Below are positions 44,501-58,500 of a DNA stretch of 64,000 nt, piece by piece. The first letter of the stretch is position 1; every line of letters begins with the position of its first letter. A program made the position numbers and the translations under genes. The stretch is from Glandiceps talaboti. Taxonomy: Eukaryota > Hemichordata > Enteropneusta > Spengelidae. The notes beneath the pieces were generated by a model. That model made no database searches, was not told where the DNA came from, and saw nothing but the letters and a program-made list of their open reading frames with translations. The stretch is from assembly GCF_964340395.1 (NCBI RefSeq), contig NC_135566.1, forward strand, positions 19,895,797-19,959,796, given 5' to 3'.

Positions 44501-47500
44501 TCATGGTCCAGTGAGACACACAACAAGTTGCAAAATGAAACCTAATTTCAAAAAGACAATGCCATTCTCATCTGTATTGTCCCTTAACATTGAATCAGAA
44601 TATTCAGGGATTAGGAAAAGGAACTAACAGATACATTCTCCACATAACTATAATGAACCATCTTTAACTCTTTAAAGAAATTCATGCGAAAAATAATCAA
44701 TATGTGTTCCACTACACAAAATGGCCATATCTTTACAATATGGTGCAAATTTTGTTATCAATATTGTGGTTGAGAGTGACTTACAATATCAGTATGCCTT
44801 CAATAGCTTTTAATTTTTTTTCTTAGTTTTTAATATCACTTCAAAACATATGTATCACAATTAAGCTTCAAAATGTCAGTGGAGAATGGCTCTTCAATAT
44901 TACATGAACTTTGAACTTTGACATTAAACACATGCAGTGTCTTACCAAGGTATGGTCTGTGAGAAATGTACTGATGTAGTATGTAGATATGTCTGCTTCA
45001 GCCAAAGGTTGCGAGATCTGTGCTGCTATGCCACACTCCTCTGAACAAAACAAATACAGCCAACAAAGAAAAAAAACTATTGAAAAAAGTGGCATTCCCT
45101 GCAGCTTGAATAAGTAAGTTTTCAGAATGACTTTGCAAGCTGCATGACATAGCTTAGGAATATACCATTTCATGATAGGAGATGTAGCATGACAAAAGGG
45201 GGGATTTTTTTGAGTGTTTTTTCCTTACCAATGTGTATCCTTTGGTATAGGTACTGATGTAATAGACAAAGAAGCCGGCTTCTGTGATTGGATGTGAGTA
45301 TTGGGCAATAATTCCACTTTCCTCTGAATGGAAAAACAACTCCAGTCAGCTGAAAAATCTACCTACTGCCTTTTAGTAATTTCCAGAATATAACATTGTG
45401 TAGTAAGAATTCAAGCAACAAGAGGTCACACCAATAATTACACTGTGCAATATCTTACCCACAACTCTCTCTGATTGGCATGCTTGGAAGTTCCTTATTT
45501 TATAACTTCTTCAATAACCCATATTTGTCAATATTTTAAGCATAGTAATTATGTTTAATTAATATGTAAAAAAAGTATGTTTGGGAATCAAAAATAAAGT
45601 TCTAAATTTTGCATAAAATGTGCTAACAAGTAAATGAAACATGTACTGTGAATAAAACACTTTTCAATGTCAAAGTATCAATAACTTGGGTAAACAGTGT
45701 GTATGATGAGTTTTAGTATGTAAATTTCTTTTGTCATACCTATTCAAATAAATCTATATCTTTGGCAAACACATTAACAGGTGCATATATTTTCCTTAGT
45801 TTTGTGGAAAATATTTTGCATGTCTTTCAAGAAAATCTTTTGACAAATTTCTAAAATTGCTACTCCTTCTACAATAAATCATTGATACCAGAACCAATGA
45901 AAATATATATTCAGAAACTCATCAGTGTCAATTCTACGTTTTGAAAATGGCAAAAATATTCTTACAAAATCCTGTACACAGGTGAGATTTGTCTGACTTC
46001 AAGGAGCTGATGTCCAACAGTACAAATCAGAGAGAGAGTTGTGGGTAAAATCTTGTACAGTGAATTAGTTTATATCAGACTAATGAACAAAATAGTATAC
46101 CCTAATCAATAATGGTACAATCCATATAGAGTGCCCTCACATGGGGACTACTTTATGAATAAATTACTGACACTCATAATAAAGCTGCAATTCTCTGAAT
46201 CTGTCTGTCCATTAAAATAAAAGGCACTTTTTTATTGCACAAAAATTCCAAACTATCAGAATGATATTTTTGCAGCATATGAACTCTATAGTTATTATAA
46301 AAATCACTTTAATTGATTTTAATATTATCCTTTTACATCTAAGCACACATTGATTGACTTGTATAATATGAATACCAAAGAAGAATTGTAAATGACCTTT
46401 GAGTCAGAAGAACTTACCAAATCCGAGGGGTGCCCCTCCTATCCTGATCATCCTCCAACACTCTCCAGCGGTACTTCCAAATAAGGAATTTCGGGGGAAC
46501 CTGGATAATGAAACAGTGATGTAACCTTAACAATTTGTTCTTGATACACTTTCTCCAGAATAAAAGAAAGACTGAATATTACATTAACTACACTTAGACA
46601 TGACACACAATATCTTCTGTTACAGCATGTACTGTTGTCTGTATCTGTATCTGTATATCTGTACCTGTATCTGTATCTGTATCTGTATCTGTATCTGTAT
46701 CTGTATCTGTATAAATACATCAAATGACCAGATAACTGATATGTGATCGACGGAAAGAGAGAATTAAGGCACCTAGTCGTGCTGGATGGATGCCTTAAAG
46801 ACATCAATAGTTCCACCTTTAACTACGCTATCTTCAAGCTTGTTCCAGTCTATGTCTATTATTGTTCATGGGAAGAATGAGTTTTTGGAGATGTCTGTAT
46901 TACAGTTTGGTATCTGGTAGCAACGAGAACTGTTTGTAGCCCTCAATTGCCTTGGTTTTATTGATCTTTTTGGTCTTTCTGGTATAAGGTAGGTGTCTGC
47001 ATGAATACCCGGTAACAGGCCATCAGCAGTCTTGTATAGTCGTATTCATGTTGAGGTTTGATGTTGTGTTGTTGGAGCATTTTATGGATACTTCCAGGTT
47101 CTCTGCTTTTGTAGTTGGTGGTTAATAGATGAATCTTGTCGCTAGTCATTGAATGTGTTCTGCTGATTTGTTAATACTATGTTGGCAAGTGAAAACTAAC
47201 TCCAGTGTTTGCAAACCCTTAGGCTAATAGTATCAAGTTATGATGAGACGGTCACATTTTGAAATTTTCAAGATAAAATGCCAGTTATTCAATTCATTTT
47301 TCATGAAAAAGATAAGGTGATAAAATCAGTAATAATCCAATGTGCATGCAAGGCATACAATGTTACTGAACAGTAATAAGCTTCAACAGATGATTCTCCA
47401 TGAGATCTGATAACCTACAGTAGACATCTCTAAATCTGGGTTAACCTTTGACCTTTCCTAGCATTCATAGTACCAGGCACATTTATAGAACACTGGTAAC

Positions 47501-49536
47501 ATTATTTTTTCTTTTCATAGCATACCATAATTTATTGTTTTGGTTTTTGATACTCATAATAACACTGTACTGTACTTGTTGATAGTATTTACATTGTAGT
47601 ATGCTATGCTATGCTACCGTATGCTATGGAGTTTCATTTAAAACCAACCTTGTTTGTTGGGTAACTTGTCTCTACAGCTTGTTTTCTACAAAGTACGACA
47701 CTGTGACATATTCAGAGATAGCCATTTTCTCTTTATTCTTTCACAAAATTTCCATCTACTTGCAAACAGCATATCAGATCAGATGTACATTGGTAGTATC
47801 CTATCATACTCTGTGCTACACCAAATCTTGTACCCCTACCCCCACCTAACCTCCAAATCTTGTACCCTACCCCCACCCCACCTCCAAATCTTGTACCCCT
47901 ACCCCCACCTAACCTCCAAATCTTGTACCCTACCCCCACCCCACCTCCAAATCTTGTACCCCTACCCCCACCTAACCTCCAAATCTTGTACCCTACCCAC
48001 ACCCCACCTCCAAAATTACAAAAATGTTGATGATGTACATCACCAATGAGACAACAGGATTTGACTGAACACAAGTTGGTTGAAATAACTGCCTAAGCTT
48101 GACCACTCTCTCTGCATGGAACAAGAGTTTCCTAGGCCTTAGACAGAGAAAAACTATTTGTATTTGTTCTGATCTGAAACTGAAAGTTTAAATCTGCCTT
48201 GGACCTGCTGAACAAATCTATGATCATTATCAATAAAGTTGGTCCAGGAATAACTCTTAGAGTAAACTTGTAAGAAGTCACATGTACACATTCTTACAAT
48301 ATTTGTTGATGTGTGAATTGAATTCTATCAAATCAGGCATTGAATCTGATCAAGGGATACTCATACTTACTTGGAAAGTGCATCATTGTCCATGACTAGC
48401 GAGATTTCACCGTCAACCACAGAGTAGGAAAAGAACCTATCATGTCCATCCTGGAGAGGAGATAGCAAACTAAACACAGAATCAGAGTATATGTTAATAT
48501 TCTACACTTGAAGGATATACCCATATCACCTACCCTTATCATTAACACTCTCACTCAACCCGTGGCAGCAGCACACACTGATGACAGACCAATAGATGAC
48601 AGACCAACTTTGTCCTGACTGTTTGGTCCTTTCAAATACAATGACAACAAACAAAGTATTTGTTGTTGAATCACACACTGTCATCATTCAGTGCAGTTTA
48701 CCAATTGAAAGCAAGTAGGTGAAGAAAACCCATCAACATCATATTTTGACCCTTATGGGTGATAACATAACATATATATGAAGATTGTCAAGTATGTTGA
48801 CATTTGACCTTTGAATAGCTAGATCCATTCAATCTTTCAAACCTCTTTTGGAAGTGATTTTTAAAAATGAACCTCATATGAATCTCAGGAGATGTGCTTA
48901 AACACTAATAGACTAAGCATCAATTCAAATGTGTCATAATTTGTACAAGATGTAAATGTACCCGGCCATCAAATATTGTAATATTGTCATTATCATAGCG
49001 TTACAGTCAAAACAGAATACAAGTACATGTATATCAAAGATGTATATCTCAACTGAAGCATGGCTGGGGTCAGAGGTCAAGAGGCAAACAGCTTGTATTG
49101 TGTATTCATAAAGTTATGCACATTTTTTAATATGATACAACACTGTCATCATTTAAGATATGAGTATATCACTAATATCATAATATAATAATGTGACTTT
49201 GACATTGAGGATTCCAGTTTGAGAATTTATTATTTGATAGATAGGTTAACCATAGACAGAGGAGAAGTGTCTATGGGTTTATAGTCAACAATGTACTGTA
49301 CTTTTAGCTTCTGTAACGACCCCTGTTCTAATCTTATGCATTTGGAGTCTTGTAGGTTCACTTGTGATTTTAAACATTAGGTTCACAAGTTTGGAAGGGG
49401 GAGGGGGGGGGGGGGGGGGGGGAGGTATGGTCTTGTAGGTTCACAAGCATGGGAGGGGGTTGTAGATACATAAGCTGGGGGATGTAGTCTTGCAGGTACA
49501 CATGCTGGGGGGTGTAGTTTTGTATAGGTTCACAAG

Positions 49537-49573
<37 letters not shown>

Positions 49574-52500
49574 AGCAACATTGTACATTATCCATTGTAT
49601 GAAATATACGATACAGTTCCATGTTTGAATACACACAATACATTGTAATTTTGCTAAGTCCATCTCTGACACCTACTTTGTAATATTAGCTTTGACTATG
49701 GCATAAATGACTTTATATGAACACTGACCTGTCAGCATAGAACATAATTTCAAGCAGTGCACACGATACATTAGGCAGTGTTTCTGGGTGTAGACTTCTG
49801 ATAGAGAATCTATTCAGTGGTACAATGAACGGATGAACAATGGGTCTAGGAGTACCTGGAACAAATACAAATACATTCAATGTTATTATAATAATAGTGA
49901 CTAAGTGTTTTCTAAATCAGATATTTATATTTCACTATATGCAAATGAAATGATAACACAAGACACCCACTGTTATATTATGTTATGTTATGTTATGTTA
50001 TGTTATGCTATGTTATGTTATCACTTTTTTCTATATGTATGTGCTGGGTGACAAGCTGTTGAAATGCACTGAGTGAAAAACGAAAATGATGTATTTATAG
50101 ATCAGAACTTATTACGTATGGTGTAAGTATGACAGACATAGCCATGTAGCAGATTTTGTGGCGCTTACACTGTTGATGGCCTAAATTTAGGTGTATACGA
50201 GTGGTACTGGCAGACTGACCAGTTGTCAAATCTCTCAGACTATTATTATAAGAATTAACATTGTAACAGCTGTGATATTATGAAAACTAACACTTGTCCA
50301 ATATAGAAATCACACCAGTGGATCAAAACGTTATTCCAATGGTACATATACCAGGAACATTTTTATATGGACTAAGGGGTAACATCAAAAGTTCAGTATA
50401 ATATATCTAACTTAATTGCTTAAGTTAGGTCCCAGACCCCCCCCCCCCCCCCCCCCATCTAACTTAACTGACCTAAAATTGAAAATCGTTTCAGACTTAT
50501 ACTGTATACTTCCACTTTCAAACAACGTACCAATATACTACTGAATTATAAATAAAAACAGAAAACCATTTTAACCGTGTACCGCTGATAAATCGGACAG
50601 AGTGTACGTAGTGTTATAGGTCAAATCAGCGTAAGGTGTCCCTATATTTTGCTAATGCTGTATACCAAATATTATTACATATATTGTATGTACCAGTGAT
50701 TACCTGTATTAATATACACACACTATATGTACTTGCATTGCAGTGCAATAACATTAAACATTACCAATGTTTCTGTTAGCAAGCTTCAATCATTACTCTA
50801 CATAAATCTATCTTCACAGACTTCTCAACATGAAACCTCAACTTTATGGGAATGATTTTAAGAACTTGATTTTCAGGAAAATTGGTCCCCGAGACACAGA
50901 ATGACATGCCAAGTTGTAACAAACTCCAATTGGTCCCCGAGACACAGAATGACATGCCAAGTTGTAACAAACTCCAATTGGTCCCCGAGACACAGAATGA
51001 CATGCCAAGTTGTAACAAACTCCAATTGGTCCCCGAGACACAGAATGACATGCCAAGTTGTAACAAACTCCAATTGGTCCCTGAGACACAGAATGACATG
51101 CCAAGTTGTAACAAACTCCAATTGGTCCCTGAGATTCATTCTGACATTGACAAGTTGTAACAAACTCCAATAGCAAAGATTATGTCAACTAATTGCATCA
51201 CTGGGTTGTACATAACTTGTAGAGAAAAGTTTTACTGAGATGGCTACAACCAATCACATGTGTCGTAAGTGATAAACCTACAACAATCAAAGGTGTCGTA
51301 AGTGACAAACTCAGATTGGGATCACATGTGTTATACTAACCCGGATCTTGCAGCTTGTCTTCATCGACAGGGTGGCTTGACGGAACTGGCAAGGTTTCAC
51401 CATCTTTTTCCTGGAAGACTTTAAAATTTGCCGACAGACACTCAATTGCTATTTCTAACTCATCTTCTTTGATCTGTCAGAACAAAACAAAGACAAGGCT
51501 TTGATAAATAACAAGAAATTGACTGGAGGAGGAGGAGGAGGGGGGAGGAATGAATGAAGAGAAGGGAAGGGGATTGAGTCAAGAGACGGTAGTGAATTAA
51601 GAAACATTTAACACTATAACAGCTTGCTTTCCTGTGTGGGTGAAAAGAGGAAATTTTGAGAAACACAAGATAAATACCATTACCACCACTTAAATAGAAT
51701 AAATTTTGAATTCTTTCTCCTTTTTATTACAAAGGACACTTAAAGTTTGCAGGTTTTATTAAATATAAGATTTTGTATAAATTACTTGAATGAATAATAT
51801 ATATCATTTTACAAAATTGAGGCACAATTGAAATCAATTTTTATTTATAAGTGATAGATCTAGTGATCTTTTCCCTGATTAACATACATGTACATGCATT
51901 AATGGTTTCATTAAATTCTTTAACAAGTGTGTGAATGGCAGACATTAATTCTTTTCTTCAGTTATTACTGTAATAGGTCTTTTTATGGATTTGTAAAATT
52001 GTGAAGATTTGATGATAAAGTGATACAAGCTGAGTTGTTAAAACTTTTTACTGAAGTGAAAATACTTTTATAATAAAACACTGACTATTAGTAAACTATA
52101 CTTAGTCAAGTACAATGTATAATATTAAAATGTTGATGTATGTATTCTGTGGCTCTACAATTGTCTTCTGCCATTGATAAAACCATACATTGCATAGGAG
52201 GGATTTCCTCTACAATTGTCTTCTGCCATTGATAAAACCATACATTGCATAGGAGGGATTTCCTCTACAATTGTCTTCTGCCATTGATAAAACCATACAT
52301 TGCATAGGAGGGATTTCCTCTACAATTGTCTTCTGCCATTGATAAAACCATACATTGCATAGGAGGGATTTCCTCTACAATTGTCTTCTGCCATTGATAA
52401 AACCATACATTGCATAGGAAGGATTTCCTCTACAATTGTCTTCTGCCATTGATAAAACCATACATTGCATAGGAGAGATTTCCTCTACAATTGTCTTCTG

Positions 52501-55500
52501 CCATTGATAAAACCATACATTGCATAGGAAGGATTTCCTCTACAATTGTCTTCTGCCATTGATAAAACCATACATTGCATAGGAGGGATTTCCTCTACAA
52601 TTGTCTTCTGCCATTGATAAAACCATACATTGCATAGGAAGGATTTCCTCTACAATTGTCTTCTGCCATTAATAAAACCATACATTGCATAGGAGGGATT
52701 TCCTCTACAATTGTCTTCTGCCATTGATAAAACCATACATTGCATAGGAAGGATTTCCTCTACAATTGTCTTCTGCCATTGATAAAACCATACATTGCAT
52801 AGGAGGGATTTCCTCTACATTTGTCTTCTGCCATTGATAAAACCATACATTGCATAGGAGGGATTTCCTCTACAATTGTCTTCTGCCATTGATAAAACCA
52901 TACATTGCATAGGAGGGATTTCCTCTACAATTGTCTTCTGCCATTGATAAAACCATACATTGCATAGGAGGGATTTCCTCTACATTTGTAAACACATACA
53001 ATAAATTATTTCATTGGAAGTCATATCTTTATGCCAAGTTTGAATTCAGTCAATTGCATGTGATGCGTTAAGTAGAGAACTGCGAATAGCTTCTTATGTA
53101 TAGTGTGGGGGCATATGGTAGATTTTTGGGTTTCATGTGAAATTCATGTTAATTTTTGCCAACATATATCATTGTGTTCCCCATCATCTGAGCAATTAAA
53201 AAATATATGTTGGCAATTTTTATTTCAATATTAAGGGTAATTTTTGCAGCAATATCATAAATGATGTAAAATCATGTTTTTTCTGTATATTGACGGCAAA
53301 TTGCTTTATATCTGTATAAATGTACTTATGGGCATCCTGTAGACGATAAACTTGTAGACTGTTGTATAATTTTGCATTTTAATCACAATATTATAAATTC
53401 TGGCTTATTTATTTGCATATCATTTGCATATTATGTATGATGCTTCAGGTTTCTTTGATTTCCTGTATTGTTTGATGTTACTGATTGCTATTCTTTCAAA
53501 AATGTATGCCAACCATGAATTATTTCAGTTACTATGAATACTCTGGTTGGTTTAGGGAGCCTTCAGTATTTACAGGGGGCGGAGGAAATCACACATGGTC
53601 TGCTAAGAAAAACATGACCCTCCCCCCCCCCCCCCATTCTCCATTCGTAAAAAGTGACCCTCCCCTTTGTCCCATTTTGTAAAACATGACCCTCCCCATG
53701 ACAACTGCATATACTGAACATTAATCAATATTCCCATTAATGGTAGTATATGTACAAATATACAGTGTCAAAATGATTTAATGTGTATGTATAATATAAT
53801 TTATATGTATACATACACATTAAATCATTTTGACGCTGTATATTTGTACATATACTACCATTGCAGGAGTTAACGCCTGTGATCAGAACGAAAAAAAGTC
53901 TACTTCTTATCACTATCAAACTGACAAGTATTGGTACAAAAACAACACCGGGCGCACCCCTCTGTTGTAGGTTCATGCACATACATGTACTTGTCTGTGG
54001 TTCACACGACTCTTTTATCGGTTTGTCTGTGCCTGTGAACGTTTGTCATGTTGTAACATAACATTTGAGTGTAAGCTTATATAATGCAACGTAATAGTCT
54101 GTCTGGTCCTAAAAATAAACTTACAGTGTATAGATTATATGTTGAGTTGTGGGCGAAAAATCGCCAACACACATGACAATACAACAAAACATATACTAGT
54201 ACACGACATTCAAATCTGCATTGAATACTTACAACAGATGTGATCGTGGAGTTTGTAGTTTAGCAACTCCGCTTGTGTACGGTCCTTTTCGAAATCTCTT
54301 GAACTGATTTTGAAATCTAAACGACAGAAGTCGCTTGTTATCAAGTGTACATACACACATTAAAAATATTCCTTTTCAGATCTGGCATCTGGTTTTAATA
54401 CGTATCTACACATGTAGTATTGAATCCTGGACAGGTACATTCTACACAGGATATAGAGTCCAAGTTTAGGTCTACACAAAATTTTGAAATTTTACCCCTC
54501 AATATTAGCATACAAGTTACATAAATTGGACCTCCTGCAAATATTAGATAGAAAAGAAACATCACTCAGTAAAACACCTTTAGAAACCTTCAGAATGTTT
54601 CACCCCCACTTTTGACCAATTGAGATACTTTCTATACTATTGATCAAAAATATGTTTATATCAGATGTAAACTGAATGCCTTCAATAAAGGCAAAACTTT
54701 AGATTGCTGTTCCTTCACGCCTTGTCGAAAGAAAAATTCTGCGCTACCGAACATGATATTGCATATCCATTAGTTACTACATCAATAAATAAAACGTAGC
54801 TTTGGAACTTATTGTTCATATCCTCTTCTGTAAAAGTTTGGTGTATTTTTAACCCGCTGTAACTTTCACTAGAGTCCACCATTTTAGTTAACAATATAAG
54901 AAAAGTCATATTTGACCATGTCTTTCCACCGGGGTAAATCTTTAGCAGAAGATGTGTAAATGTGGTGAGTATGAGACGAAGTGACACCTTTGACTTAATT
55001 TACCCCCGGTGATCTCTCCCCTGGGGGCTGTAAACAGTCAAAAGTGTCACTTTGTCTCATACTACCCCTTGACAGAGATGGTAGTTAGGTGGGTCACAGG
55101 TATGGTAAAGGTTGGGTAAAGGTGGGTAAATTTGACTTTTCGTATAGTAAACCTCAACTGAATCTCTTCTTTCGTGCCAGTAAAATCAATTTAATACTAG
55201 ACAATAATTTTGAAAAAAAAATAATCAGGTCTACAACTCAAGTAGTTGTTTTGTCAACTATTTTTGTCCTTGTTACGACGTCTACTCAAATAAAACCTAC
55301 CTAAGAGTACCCATTCATTCTCATTCAGGCTAATAGCCTACCATCCACAGACACTACCACGATCTAGGTTAGTGTAATATGTTCACCTTATGCTTATGAG
55401 ATTCACCAAGTTTTATTACAAAAGGGCGATGGATATATTCACTTGTTTCAAAGATGGTAGACTGTAATTTGCTAGTTAAATTTCAGTAATTGTACGTGTA

Positions 55501-58500
55501 TTTACTGTATTAATGGCTTACATGCATTTCACACGAAAACCCATATGCCCCTGCACTAGTATGTAGTAAAAATAATAATTATGCCGCAAAACGTACAAAC
55601 TCAGTTTGTGCCCCTTTGTATACAGTATATGTAAATCTGAAAAAATAATAGACAAGCTGTGAGACTTTCCCTTAAATGCCGCTGAAGACAGATGAAAATT
55701 GCACTCTAAACAATAGTTTTCATTCACCTGTTGAGGGCGCATGTTTGTCAAAGAAAATTGTCATCAATTTTGGCATTACAGGTCAATGTAATGAGAAGGC
55801 GAGATTTTGAACAAATATTTCAGGAAAATGCAATTTTTTAAAAATCTAAGCTTACGTAGATCTGAGTAATAATAGCCAATACTATCCTTTTCCTATGTCT
55901 GGTTATTTGACTTGAAAAGTTACAAATAAATCTAAAACAAAATTTAGTATTCTTGTCTCATCTTTGGAAGACAAAACAGGATTGAAAGTAATCATTAGAT
56001 GTTATTTTGGGACAAGACTGCAGACTGATAAATGATCCAGTGATAGCATCACAATTAAAAGATATTTGACTGTGATTACACAAGGCTTTCAACCAGCTGT
56101 GTATTATTGATGTCTACTGCTTGTCTGTCTTTCTGTTTTATAACTCTAAGTCTACAGATGTGACTTTTAGCCAGTTTCTTGTTTATTACAGATTTTGGAC
56201 TGCACTCCCTCCCCCTCTCATTGAAACCCTTTCACTTGAATGAACATCTTTCAAAACAGGCTTAATGAACACTACCCTTTGATTGATCCCCCCCCCCCCC
56301 CCCCCATTGGCATGATACTTCTAAGGAAGCTATGCCAATTGCTTATCCACTGAGATTCAATTTTTTATGGTTAAAGTAGAATGTGCCTAAGAAATCAAAG
56401 TTCTTATTCACAATATATCCAACTTTGCCATTTGAAAGCTTGTTCCTGGTTCCTTTGAAATAATAAATTGTGTTTTCACAGTTCACTGTCTTGTTTTCAA
56501 GGAAATCAACAATCTCTTATTTTGCCATACAGTTATCACAGTATTCGGCAGCCATATTGGATTCTAAAATGACTAAATTTTGATATCATTTGACCTCTAT
56601 ATCAAAACTTTGAATGGATAACCAGAGAAGTTTTCATTAATTTTAACGGTATGGGTTTGTGTTTAATTTGAACAAAATAACAGCAAAACTCAAAGTAAAT
56701 AGTGCTTATTTTCTACACATAAACACAGACAAGTAAGACATAGTCGTAATATTTCCGATGTTTACATGACGGTTCATGCAGCTTGTGTGTGTATTTTGAC
56801 AAGGTGATGAAAATTACATCTATTGTCTATTGCTGTGATTGTTGTACATGTACTTTAGCAAGGGAGTATTTAAAGCAGGCATGAGTTTGAGATAGTCAAT
56901 ACAAATCCCATGCAATGTATAAACTGTTGGTATGTTCAAATATCTCACGATATTCGTCTGTTGAACGGCATCCAATCCATGTCTTTTTGGGAAATCATAA
57001 CCATTTTGTTGATAAGGGATTAGTCTTTATTTGTTTACAACAATGTGGAAACTGGAGGGAGTAATTTTTACTCAAGACTACTGTTCGGACAATGAGAGAA
57101 GTTCCGTTGTGAATCTGTTTCTTTTACTTGTCTGTGACATATGGTGTACTTACCATAAGCTAGATAGTGAATGTTTACAGAAAGGATAGAAGTATGGCGG
57201 AGAAATTAACATCTTGTGAGAGTACTCTTAGAGAGTTAGCTATACATTTATATAACGTTATCGTTTATTGAACATTGAAGTAGTTGAAAACATGAATAAA
57301 TCTTTTTTATTATTCCTCCTGTCCCCTGTGGTACCCAGTATAAAAAGGTACATACATTTACAAAAAGTCACTTATTTCATGTCTTTTCTTAATTTGCGTT
57401 AACTTTGTGATTTCTAAATCAATTTCTCAACTGAAACTTTCTCAAGTCTTTTAGATAAAATAGGCTATAAATATTGAGTGTGTGTGTACACATATTCTTG
57501 AATAAGTGTGTGCAACTTCTAAGATGATCTCTGCTCTTAAAAACTATCTAAGTGGATATTATGTGATGTCAAATGTATGTACCCATGCTGTTTGAGGCCA
57601 TGAATACAAAATATCTTGAAGCTGCACTGGCTGCAAGCGAACACTTTTTTGAAAATGTTTTATTACAAATTAGATACAATGACTTAGTCATAATACCGGT
57701 ACATGTATTTTACACCCTGAACAGTACTGAATCACCTATATGGCTGAACATATTTTTTTTGAAGCTGTATACATTATACATCAAATCAATACTAAGAGTA
57801 AGATTTCTGGGTCCCCATCCAAAATTTAGCACCCTCAATGACAATCAAACTTTAAACCTGTTTCTATACTGCTTAAGTTATGGATAAATATCAACCACTA
57901 ATTAACATGTACAATGTCTAATTATTGGTATTCTAATAATTTTCAGTAAATATATTGTGGTTGTCTGGTCAAAGAACGATACTACTGTACTATAACTATT
58001 ATTGGGTAAATCTGACAAATATTATGCATATTATGTATGTAAGATTGTGTGCAACACAAGTGTGAGACTTTGTGTAAATGTGACTTGTATATAATGGATT
58101 CCTACTTCAGTATAATTAAAGTGGCTAGATCTCCGACAAAAGACAAATTGTACCTGCCATTAGAAATGGGCATGCCATATCATCCATCAACTCTGTTGTC
58201 ACATATTCTTCACGTCCCTAGATATTGAAATGTCAAGAAACTTGATTGATCTTCAGGTGTCTGTATTTTAACCAAGTCACAAAAGTAAGCAATGGATTGT
58301 TTTGATGCAAATATCATTTCAATAGGACTATTACTAATGGTACAAGACTATCTCTAACGGCTAATTCACTTGCTTTGTCATTTTACCTTTGCACTCAGTG
58401 GACCAATGTCATCCACTTTTGGTCACATGTAGACTAACAACTCACTGTGCCAGATATGGTGTAAATAGCGACAATTCCACAACTTGAAGTTTGTGTGTAC

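Noticed and set aside
49370-49672. Proline-rich frame on the minus strand
   Set aside because: It is the translation of poly-C opposite the poly-G tracts.
50776-51176. Repeat-encoded frames around the 48-bp array at 50.9 kb
   Set aside because: Five frames on both strands are open at once; this reflects the period, not coding.
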